Below, piece after piece: positions 53,758 through 64,000 of a DNA stretch of 64,000 bases (the first letter of the stretch is position 1; every line of letters begins with the position of its first letter). The DNA lies in contig OZ219783.1 of NCBI GenBank assembly GCA_964291305.2, positions 682,001 to 746,000 of the forward strand. The letters run 5' to 3'. Made by a program: the position numbers and the translations under genes. The notes beneath the pieces were generated by a model. That model had not been told where the DNA came from, did not search any database, and saw only the letters and a list, made by a program, of their open reading frames with translations. Origin of the DNA: VXNF01 sp964291305 (lineage in GTDB: Bacteria; Actinomycetota; Acidimicrobiia; Acidimicrobiales; CATQHL01).

Positions 53758-54195
53758 GTGCGAGCGTTGGTGCAGCGGGTTTCGCAGGCCCGGGTTGGGG
53801 TGGGCGGCCGAGTTGTGGGTGAGGTTGGTCCGGGGTTGTGCTGCCTGGTGGGGGTGACCCATACCGACGATTCTGCAGTGGCCGGCAAGTTGGCTGCCAA
53901 GCTGTGGCACTTGCGGATATTCGGCGACGACGAGGGGCAGATGAACCGGTCGGTGGCTGAGGCCGGCGGTGAGATCCTCGTGGTCAGCCAGTTCACCCTC
54001 TACGGCGATGCCCGCCGGGGTCGCCGCCCGTCTTTCGTGGCGGCCGCCTCACCCGAGCAGGCAGAGCGACTGATCGACGAACTGGTTGTAGCGCTGCGAA
54101 CCCTCGGGGCCACCGTGGCCACGGGCTCCTTCGGCTCTCATATGACCGTCGAACTCACCAATGACGGCCCTGTCACGCTCATGGTCGAAGTCTGA
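53758..54195 (+). CDS. dtd: D-aminoacyl-tRNA deacylase
   Basis: The 145-residue protein matches Dtd in length and motifs: MRALVQRVSQARVGVGG at the start, the conserved SQFTLYGD and the C-terminal NDGPVTLMVEV. It removes D-amino acids from tRNA in the cytoplasm. It starts with GTG. It lies between the coiled-coil gene and the CRISPR operon and is not part of the latter. Confidence 0.95.
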   Translation: MRALVQRVSQARVGVGGRVVGEVGPGLCCLVGVTHTDDSAVAGKLAAKLWHLRIFGDDEGQMNRSVAEAGGEILVVSQFTLYGDARRGRRPSFVAAASPEQAERLIDELVVALRTLGATVATGSFGSHMTVELTNDGPVTLMVEV

Positions 54196-54417
54196 GTCAT
54201 CGCTCCAAGGGTTGTTTCGGGAGCACCCAGTCGCAGTTCTGGCATCTATTGCAGGTTCGGATCTCCACCGCTGCCTTGGGTGGTAATCGCAGGTCAGACT
54301 GGGTTTCGATGTTTGTTAGAAGATCTTGGCAAGAACACTGTCACACCCATGACGAATAATGATGCTCGGTCATCTTTGATACCGATACAGAGAACAACCC
54401 CGAGAAAGGGAGAACCC

Positions 54418-55665
54418 ATGACCAATCTCACGTTTGATCAACTCCGAGAGGCGACCGCCGGGGGTGCCGTGGCCGTGCGGTCGGTGACCCGCTTGCAGCC
54501 TGCCGGCGGTCCGGGCGACAAGGTGTTCCCCCCGTCGTACGCAGTGGAGGGAAGCGCGCCCCACAAGTACGCCACTGAGGAGCGCCAGATCGACGGTCGT
54601 AAGTCATCCACTGTGCTGCTGGACTCCGTGGCCTCGCAGGCGAACCGAGCAGAGTTGGCGCTGCTCGAAGGCTGGGAGGCTGGCGACTTGGCCTTCCCTG
54701 TGCCGTTCGTCGACTTCAATGTGGACGAAGACGTGGCCGACATCGGGCGGCTGACCGCACTTGAGGCGCCCCACCGGTTTGCGGATGCGATATTCCGAGA
54801 CTCCCTCCTGGACGACACGCTGTTCCGGCTGTCCGATGTCGGCCGTGCCATAACCGATGCCACTCCCCGGAACGCTGCAGCGCTGTTCCGCTACTGCCCG
54901 ACGGCGCTCCTGTTCGGCATGTGGGATTCCACCGGGCCGAAGGGTGGCCTCGGCTCAAAGTTCCAGCGCGCCTACGTCTCCGAGATAGTCGGCCTCGACG
55001 CCGAGTTCGGCAAGAAGGTCGGCAGCCGGCTAGATCCTCTGCAGATCGAGCGACTAGTAGAAGAAGACAGGGCTTATAACCACGAGGATCCCGACAAGGT
55101 CTGGACCTTCAACGCGGACGAAGCGGAGAAGGACTCCAAAGGTAACCCCGTCCTCGCATCTCGTGGCAGCGAGTCCGGCACGCCAGGGCTGCCCTCGAAG
55201 ATTAACCACGGCAACGTGGCGCCTTCAATCGACTCGATGGCCGGTGGAGTGACCATCTCCGAGGCGGTGCAGACCACTGTTATTTCCCTAGCGGCGCTGC
55301 GGCGGCTCCGCTTCGCTGGACGCGACCGGGCAACCGAAACCGTAGCGCGGACCGCTATCGCGGCACTGGGAGTTGCGGCGATCGTCTACCAACACGAAAT
55401 GGACCACGACCTCCGCTCCCGCTGTCTGCTGATTCCGCAGCATCCCCCTCGGATCGAGATTGTCGGTAGGGACGGTTCGGCCCCCGACGTAGTGGACATC
55501 GACCGGGGGCAGGCCGCCTCGATTCTGCATCAAGCCGCCTCACAGGCCGCTGCGGCCGGTATCGGCTGGGAGACCGAGGAGATCCGCCTCGAGCCGGCCC
55601 CGAAGCTGGTGGAGTTGATCCGCCGCAGCCGGAAGGTTGCCCAAGCGGAAAGTCCGGGAGAGTGA
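54418..55665 (+). CDS. csb1: Type I-G (I-U) CRISPR protein Csb1 (Cas7)
   Basis: The 415-residue protein has the Csb1/GSU0053 pattern VTRLQPAGGPGDKVFPPSY and, further on, a ...GMWDSTGPKGGLGSKF... block and HGNVAPSID. It forms the crRNA-binding backbone of the Cascade complex. I chose the ATG at 54418, which has gaaagggaga upstream. The frame is open 138 bp further, but that part is not protein-like. It is the first gene of the operon and abuts csb2 with 3 bp. Confidence 0.93.
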   Translation: MTNLTFDQLREATAGGAVAVRSVTRLQPAGGPGDKVFPPSYAVEGSAPHKYATEERQIDGRKSSTVLLDSVASQANRAELALLEGWEAGDLAFPVPFVDFNVDEDVADIGRLTALEAPHRFADAIFRDSLLDDTLFRLSDVGRAITDATPRNAAALFRYCPTALLFGMWDSTGPKGGLGSKFQRAYVSEIVGLDAEFGKKVGSRLDPLQIERLVEEDRAYNHEDPDKVWTFNADEAEKDSKGNPVLASRGSESGTPGLPSKINHGNVAPSIDSMAGGVTISEAVQTTVISLAALRRLRFAGRDRATETVARTAIAALGVAAIVYQHEMDHDLRSRCLLIPQHPPRIEIVGRDGSAPDVVDIDRGQAASILHQAASQAAAAGIGWETEEIRLEPAPKLVELIRRSRKVAQAESPGE

Positions 55666-55668
55666 GTC

Positions 55669-57391
55669 ATGGTTGCCATTGAGGTGAACTTTCTGACCGG
55701 GCGGTTCGTCGCAACCGCCCACCACGACCGGCGCCGAGCCGAGTGGCCGCCGCACCCGGCTCGGTTCTTCTCGGCTCTGGTTGCTACCTGGGCGGACGCC
55801 GATGTCCCGGATCCCAGCGAGCGGCAGGCGCTTGAGTGGCTGGAAAGCCAACATCCCCCCGCGGTTGCCGCTTCCGATGCGGTTAGCCGCAAGGTCACCA
55901 GCCACTACGTACCCGTCAACGATTCATCGGTGATCTCGCCTGCTTCTTACATGAAGCGGGTGGAGCAGTGCGATGGACTCCGCGATGAGTTGGACGAGGC
56001 CCTGTTTGCATCCGACGGCGAGATCAACCGGCGGGTCCGGGGGCTCCAGACAAAGATCCGTAGGAAGATGGACGTAGCCAACTTGGTCACCGAGCCTGGC
56101 AACACAAGCCCAGAGTCTGCACTGGACTTGCTCCCCGAAGGTCGGGGCAAACAAGAGCGCTGGTTCCCTTCAGTGAGCCCGGCCGTTCCCCGCGTCACTT
56201 ATCTCTGGGTAGCCGAACCGCCGGAGGACCTCAAGGGCGCTCTGGACGGCCTGCTGGCGCGGGTCACCCGGCTGGGTCACTCGTCGTCGCTGGTTTCATG
56301 CAGGTTGTCAGCTAATCCACCTAAGCCCGACTACATACCGGGCGACGGGCTGACGGTCATGCGCAGTGTGCGTAACGGCCAGCTGTCTGCCCTAGAGCGT
56401 GCGCATGATCGCCACCTCACAATCCGGCCGCGGACTTTGCCTTCGGTCGCGGTGCGCTACCGGGCTGCTACCGAAGTTAGCGAGGAGGCTTCACACATCC
56501 GTGCGGACACGGCGGGAGAGTGGCTCATCTTCGAGTTTGCGCCGGGTTCACGCCGGTTGCCGATGTCGCGGGCTGTCGAGGTCACTACCACGCTACGCAA
56601 GGCGGTCTTCCGCTATGCAGCCGATCCCCTGCCCGAGGGGCTCAGCGGCCACCTTCCCGACAGAACCCCGTCACCTCGGCCACACGCAGCCTTCCTAGCC
56701 CTCCCGTGGGTCGGCTACCCGCATGCCGACGGCCGTTTGATGGGAATGGCCACCAGTGCGCCCGACGGCATGGACGCTGAGTCGAAGCGTGCTCTGCTGC
56801 GAGCCATCGGCGTATGGGAACAAACGGCATCGCCGCTTCGACTGACTTTTGGCCGTCAGGGTGTCCTCGAGATGGAGCGACTGATTGGTTCGAGTGCGCT
56901 GGTGACGTTACGCCCGCAGATCTGGCGTCGATCCTCCCGCCGATGGGTCACCGCAACGCCGCTTGCTCTGCCCACCCACCCCGGCCGTCTCACCGGCGGT
57001 ACCGCTTCGGCTCGTCAAAGCGCCTGGCAGAAAGCCGAGGAGGCTGTGGTGGAGTCTTGCCGCCACGTCGGCCTGCCGGAGCCCGCCGACGTAGTCCTAT
57101 CGCTCTACCCGTTCATTGTGGGCTCGCTGCCGTCGTTCCGATTCCCTGCCTTCCATCAGCGCGGCCAGGACGGCAAGCCCGTGGCTCGCCGTCTGGTGCA
57201 CGCCACTGTCACTTTTGATCAGCCAGTAAGTGGGCCACTGATGCTAGGCGCCGGCAGGTACCTGGGACTGGGCCTGATGCGACCAGTCACAGTCAAAGAC
57301 GAGTTGCAGGACAAGGAAAAGACCCAGGCCGGAACTCAGGCCGGGGGCACGGCCCAGAACGCGACTGTTGCCCTCACCAAGGATGGCAGCC

Positions 57392-57399
<8 letters not shown>
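55669..57399 (+). CDS. csb2: Type I-G (I-U) CRISPR protein Csb2 (Cas5-Cas6-like)
   Basis: The 576-residue protein opens MVAIEVNFLTGRFVATAHHD and contains WPPHPARFFSALVATW, the Csb2/GSU0054 pattern. The C-terminus has a glycine-rich RAMP loop, GAGRYLGLGLMRPV. In type I-G systems this protein combines Cas5 and Cas6 roles and processes the crRNA. The 3' end overlaps cas3 by 8 bp. Confidence 0.93.
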
Positions 57400-60183
<2,784 letters not shown>

Positions 60184-60187
<4 letters not shown>

Positions 60188-61140
60188 ACGGCACACATCT
60201 AACCGGCCTCCAAGGGACAAATCCCCTTGCGTTTTTTGCCGCCCTCGGCGTGCAGGTTCTCTTCACCGAGGAGCAAGAACAACCGCGCCTCTGGTGGACC
60301 GATGACACCGTGCCTCACGCCGTCGTCGACGCCGAGTTCACAGTGGATCGAATCGTTGAACAAGCCCTACAAACGTTCCCGAAATGGAAAGACAGCCCAG
60401 CGCTCTCTCCCGGATTCGGTGGCAAGGCGGCGGACGATGCCAAGTTCGACTTGCAGGGAATTCGAAGGTATCTGGAGGAATCAGTCGACGGGGGACCAGT
60501 AAGCGTATTGTCGTCTGCGCTTGTTGCCGAAGGATGCCTCGATACCAGCAAGGGAGTAATGGCGAAGCCCTCAGATCTCTACTTCACGTCGGGGAATCAG
60601 CGCTTCTTGGCGGTCGCTCGAGACATTCTTGCAGAGGCGAATGAGGAAAATCTGATCGAAGGGCTCGTAGGGCCGTGGGGGTATGCCAGCAAGTCCAGGT
60701 CACTTATGTGGGATGTGACCGACGACCGTGTTTACGCGCTGTCGTTCGCCGATCCGACCGACGGAACATTGAATCCAAAGCTCACAAATCCGGGTCCCGA
60801 AGCACTCGCGGTGTTTGGCTTGAGCCGGCACCCAGTATTCGCGGGGACAGATCGCCGAGGCAGAGACCGCACTCTAACTCGGGGTTGCGCAGGCCCATGG
60901 AGGCGCGACGGCACTTACACGTGGCCCCTCTGGTCTCGACCTGCGGGCTACGGAGCAGTTGGCTCTCTGCTTGCCCAGGCCACCAGCACCAACGAGAAGC
61001 AAATCACAGCTCGGAGTCGTTGGTACCGAGCCTGGAGCATCTTTCGGGTCATGACGGCGACGATCCGTCGCTCCGATCAAGGGGCATATGGCACCTTCGC
61101 ACCGCCGGAAATCATCTGGTCAGCGACGGAAGCAGCATGA
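60184..61140 (+). CDS. Type I-G CRISPR Cas8u2-like protein
   Basis: The 318-residue protein starts HLTGLQGTNPLAFFAALGVQ, which resembles the short large-subunit Cas8u2 of type I-U/I-G systems. Its position after cas3 and before cas4-cas1 fits. It would recognise the PAM and the target in Cascade. There is no long Csx17 gene in the operon. The start overlaps the cas3 stop (ATGA). The match is from gene order and local motifs, and an alternative name is Csb3. Confidence 0.7.
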
Positions 61141-61215
61141 GCGCTTGAACTATGGCCGGCAGCCCGGCAAGGTACTGGATTTGAACCGGAATCCCTCTTC
61201 GATAACAGTCGAGGG

Positions 61216-62934
61216 GTGACCCGAACCGATCCGGAGTTGTCGATAAGCGGAAGTCTTTCGCCAACTGAGGCACGCGGCGAGCCGCTAGAAGTTCCTCAGC
61301 TGGTGCCCGCGAGGATGCTGAACGAGTTCGTATATTGCCCGCGACTGTTTTATTTCGAGTGGGTCAGCGTTCTATGGGCGGACAATCCTGATACGGCATC
61401 GGGGCAGTTCACACACCGGGTTGTAGATCGTGGTGGAGGCGCAGCTCCCGAGCCTGATGATGATCTACTGGTCGAAGCTAGAGCGGTGGCGGTCTCATCG
61501 GAACGATTGGGTCTAACTGCTGTTATCGACCTTGTTGAGGGAGGGGATGGCAAGGTCCGTCCGCTTGACTACAAGCGCGGAAGCGTGCCCGATATTGCCT
61601 TTCAAGCTTGGGATGCTGATCGTGTGCAACTCTGTGTTGCGGGACTGTTGCTGCGCGAAGAAGGGTACGACTGCGAAGAAGGCGTGATTTACTACGCGCA
61701 GAGTCGTAAGCGAATCTATGTCGAGTTCGACGATGAACTGATTACCGATACTCTGGAGACGCTTGAGGAATTACGAGAAATTGCTTCTAGGAGTGAGCCT
61801 CCTCCGCCGCTTGTAGACAGTCCCAAGTGTCCTAGATGTTCGCTGGTAGGAATCTGTCTTCCGGATGAGGTAAATCTCCTTGCTGGTCGCTCAGGTAGAG
61901 CACCTCGACGACTAGTGCCGCGTGATTTACAGTCTCGGCCTCTCTACGTTACCGATCAGGGTTCCTATGTAAAGAAGAAGGGTGGACGTCTTGAAGTTAA
62001 GGTAGGGGACGAGTTGGTAACCTCGTTGCGTCTGCTCGATGTGTCTCAGCTGTGCCTTTTCGGCAACGTCCAGGTCTCCTCGCAGGCAGTAAGAGAGTTG
62101 CTGAAGCGTGACATCCCGGTCTGCTGGTTCAACTACGGAGGAATGTTCATCGGAATGGCAACGGGTCTTTCCTCTAAGCATGTTGAATTGCGCCGCCGGC
62201 AGGTGATCAACGCCTATCAGGGAAATGTGAAAATCGCTGGCGCAATTGTTAGTGCAAAGATCGCAAACTGCCGCACGATGTTGCGTCGTAACGCCAAACG
62301 ACCAGTGGATAAGCGTGCCATGTCGTCGTTGAAAGAACTGTCGTCTAAGGCTGAAGCTTCGGAGTCGATACCGGAATTGCTGGGCATCGAGGGCGCGGCC
62401 GCGAGAGACTACTTTATGAACCTATCGAAAATGTTGAGTTCTTCCGAGTCGCTTCCTGGTCGAGAGTTTAGTTTCCAGGGGAGGAATCGTAGACCGCCAC
62501 GTGATGCGGTTAATTGTCTGTTGTCTTTCCTCTATTCGCTGCTCACGAAAGAGATAACGGCTACCACGTTTGTCATAGGATTTGACCCGTATTTGGGTTT
62601 CTTTCACCGACCAAGGTTTGGTCGTCCAGCGCTTGCACTGGATCTAGCGGAGGAGTTCCGCCCTCTAATAGCTGACTCTGCAATGCTCACGCTAATTAAC
62701 AATGGCGAGATCCGGCCCAGTCATTTTGTCGTGCGAGCTGGGGGCGTGAGTATGACGTTCGAAGGTAGAAAGAAGGTGATGAGGGCGTATGAACGGCGAC
62801 TAGAGGTAGAAATCGCGCATCCCGAGTTCGGATACCGTATCACCTATCGTCGTGTAATCGAAGTTCAAGCTCGATTGCTGGCTGCCAAGTTGCTCGGAGA
62901 TATCCCAGAGTACACACCGTTCGTGACTAGATAG
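61216..62934 (+). CDS. cas4-cas1: Cas4-Cas1 fusion protein
   Basis: The 572-residue protein joins an N-terminal Cas4 nuclease to Cas1. Cas4 shows an Fe-S cysteine in EFVYCPRLFYFEW, the RecB-like RPLDYKRGSVPD and the other three cysteines in CPRCSLVGIC. Cas1 follows with YVTDQGSYVKKKGG, GIEGAAARDYF (catalytic Glu), GFFHRPRFGRPALALDLAEEF (catalytic His and Asp). The fusion is typical of type I-G and trims and integrates new spacers. It starts with GTG 75 bp after the preceding gene. Confidence 0.95.
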   Translation: MTRTDPELSISGSLSPTEARGEPLEVPQLVPARMLNEFVYCPRLFYFEWVSVLWADNPDTASGQFTHRVVDRGGGAAPEPDDDLLVEARAVAVSSERLGLTAVIDLVEGGDGKVRPLDYKRGSVPDIAFQAWDADRVQLCVAGLLLREEGYDCEEGVIYYAQSRKRIYVEFDDELITDTLETLEELREIASRSEPPPPLVDSPKCPRCSLVGICLPDEVNLLAGRSGRAPRRLVPRDLQSRPLYVTDQGSYVKKKGGRLEVKVGDELVTSLRLLDVSQLCLFGNVQVSSQAVRELLKRDIPVCWFNYGGMFIGMATGLSSKHVELRRRQVINAYQGNVKIAGAIVSAKIANCRTMLRRNAKRPVDKRAMSSLKELSSKAEASESIPELLGIEGAAARDYFMNLSKMLSSSESLPGREFSFQGRNRRPPRDAVNCLLSFLYSLLTKEITATTFVIGFDPYLGFFHRPRFGRPALALDLAEEFRPLIADSAMLTLINNGEIRPSHFVVRAGGVSMTFEGRKKVMRAYERRLEVEIAHPEFGYRITYRRVIEVQARLLAAKLLGDIPEYTPFVTR

Positions 62935-62959
62935 ATCGAGTATCGGTGAAGGAGTTCAG

Positions 62960-63253
62960 ATGGCACGTCAGCGTTATTTAGTCGGATATGACATCTGCGA
63001 GCCGAAGCGTCTTCGCAATGTTCACAAGGTTATGTGCAGTTATGGTGATCCTCTTCAATACTCAGTTTTTGTGTGCGATCTAGATGGGGTTGAGAAACTC
63101 GAACTGCAACAAGACCTTGCTGCTATCATCCATCATGGTGAGGACAGTATCGTCATCGTCGACCTCGGGCCGGCCCGAGCCAGGGGTGAAGAGTGCTTCA
63201 CGTTTATGGGCGTACAACCGATGCTCCCAAGCGGCGAAGCCGAGATCGTTTGA
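62960..63253 (+). CDS. cas2: CRISPR-associated Cas2
   Basis: The 97-residue protein opens RQRYLVGYDICEPKRLRNVH, with the conserved Asp near residue 10, and carries YSVFVCDLDGVEK. With Cas1 it forms the spacer-integration complex. It is the last gene before the leader and the array. Confidence 0.96.
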   Translation: MARQRYLVGYDICEPKRLRNVHKVMCSYGDPLQYSVFVCDLDGVEKLELQQDLAAIIHHGEDSIVIVDLGPARARGEECFTFMGVQPMLPSGEAEIV

Positions 63254-63427
63254 CCGATGCGAGAGGTCGAGTGACTCCGCAACCCCGAGCGAGGCCTCGA
63301 AACAAGCTCAGACCAGCAGTTTTAGGCTCCGATTCCGCGTAGGGAACGCACAATTTCTAGCACCAACGAAGGACCGCTCGTATCGCGACTCGTTTTTCCA
63401 GGTCAACCGGCCTATCCTAAGAGAGCG
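63254..63427 (+). promoter_or_regulatory. CRISPR leader between cas2 and the first repeat
   Basis: The roughly 175 bp are noncoding. Their position between cas2 and the first repeat, and the repeat orientation (ending in attgaagc, the usual 5' handle), suggest that the array is transcribed on the plus strand from here. Confidence 0.65.
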
Positions 63428-64000
63428 ATTCGGCGGCCGGCGCCGGCCGCCCTTCATTGAAGCTGGCCGGTATGTTGGAGTACGTCTCCCCATTCGGCGG
63501 CCGGCGCCGGCCGGATTCGGCGGCCGGCGCCGGCCATTGAACCTCCTGATTCGGCGGCCGGCGCCGGCCGCCCTTCATTGAAGCGGTCGTCCGTAATTGA
63601 AGCGCTGCTGCAGCCAGCGTGTATTCGGCGGCCGGCGCCGGCCGCCCTTCATTGAAGCTATGGTCTGCAGCGCTTCATTAAGGCATACGATGACCCATTC
63701 GGCGGCCGGCGCCGGCCGCCCTTCATTGAAGCGGTGATACATGGCGTCAGCTAAGGTAGGTCCGCACCTACTATTCGGCGGCCGGCGCCGGCCGCCCTTC
63801 ATTGAAGCGCACGGTTCAGGCTAACCGCTGCCGCCCTTCATTGAAGCCGTAACTTCTAGGCTGGCGAATTCGGCGGCCGGCGCCGGCCGCCCTTCATTGA
63901 AGCGCCTCACATAGTAAGAACCTGCTTCGGCGGAACTGCCATTCGGCGGCCGGCGCCGGCCGCCCTTCATTGAAGCCACTGTAGCCGGTCCGTCCTACTA
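63428..64000 (+). CRISPR. Type I-G CRISPR array, continues beyond the window, with several damaged repeats
   Basis: A 36-bp repeat begins attcggcggccggcgcc and ends cttcattgaagc. Its centre is a perfect 20-bp palindrome. Intact copies start at 63428, 63549, 63623, 63697, 63773, 63868 and 63941. Spacers between intact neighbours at the right are 37-40 bp. Damaged copies lie at 63492-63513 (3' part missing), 63515-63541 (internal gcccttc missing) and 63830-63847 (5' part missing). The array runs off the right edge. The total spacer number is unknown. Confidence 0.95.

Noticed and set aside
50097..54256. A shared 13-bp sequence, atctattgcaggt, at 50097 and 54244 as possible attachment sites
   Set aside because: The match is short and the interval includes dtd, a core gene. 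No integrase is present, so chance is likely.

Overview
The window is high-GC DNA with actinobacterial gene content: a mycothiol-type DsbA/nitroreductase homologue, paired L28/L33 genes, a DUF222-HNH protein and several CoxL-type molybdenum hydroxylases. It most resembles an uncultured actinobacterium, possibly of the Acidimicrobiia. That assignment is an inference, because no rRNA is present.

Layout. 1-12.6 kb holds molybdenum hydroxylase subunits, a double hot-dog dehydratase, a copper P-type ATPase with a frameshifted 3' end, an acyltransferase, an SDR, a DUF3105 lipoprotein, an acyl-CoA dehydrogenase and thiol peroxidase. 12.6-17.1 kb holds a DUF4143 ATPase behind a four-unit operator-like repeat, a CBS protein, a carotenoid oxygenase and a TauE/SafE transporter. 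17.1-26.7 kb is a sugar or sugar-acid region: two Gfo/Idh/MocA oxidoreductases, an ABC importer and an enolase-superfamily dehydratase. It also carries a poly-threonine fibronectin-III surface protein. 26.7-37.3 kb has cysS, an MBL hydrolase, an RCC1-like surface protein, tRNA-Arg(CCT), rpmB-rpmG and a candidate selenoprotein. 37.3-44.3 kb has another molybdenum hydroxylase, an alcohol dehydrogenase, ferredoxin and ferredoxin reductase, and an amidohydrolase. 44.3-53 kb is a disturbed accessory zone: degenerate 72-bp-phased repeats, an HNH protein, a DUF1156 DNA methylase with a C10 tract, an AT-rich YaaC island and a Cys-rich small protein. 53-64 kb holds dtd and a complete type I-G (formerly I-U) CRISPR-Cas operon (csb1, csb2, cas3, cas8u2-like, cas4-cas1, cas2) followed by its array.

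Most notable observations. (1) An in-frame UGA replaces the first Cys of the CPWC motif of a DsbA-family protein, with a SECIS-like hairpin downstream. (2) Repeat-spacer-repeat duplications occur at many places outside the CRISPR array. Their repeats are about 34-38 bp, their gaps about 33-37 bp and their period 70-73 bp. Their dimensions are close to those of the real array (36-bp repeat, 73-76 bp period), so ectopic spacer integration by the resident Cas1-Cas2 is a testable explanation. (3) Poly-G/C tracts of 10-11 bp lie inside the methylase gene and beside the fibronectin surface gene, as expected of phase-variable loci. (4) Several long accessory genes switch abruptly from G/T-rich to C/A-rich coding sequence in the 5' to 3' direction.

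The CRISPR operon genes overlap or abut and are probably co-transcribed. The ABC importer genes (binding protein, ATPase, permease) form one operon with a strong hairpin after the binding-protein gene. cysS, a kinase-like gene and a Gfo/Idh gene follow one another with 8-bp gaps.
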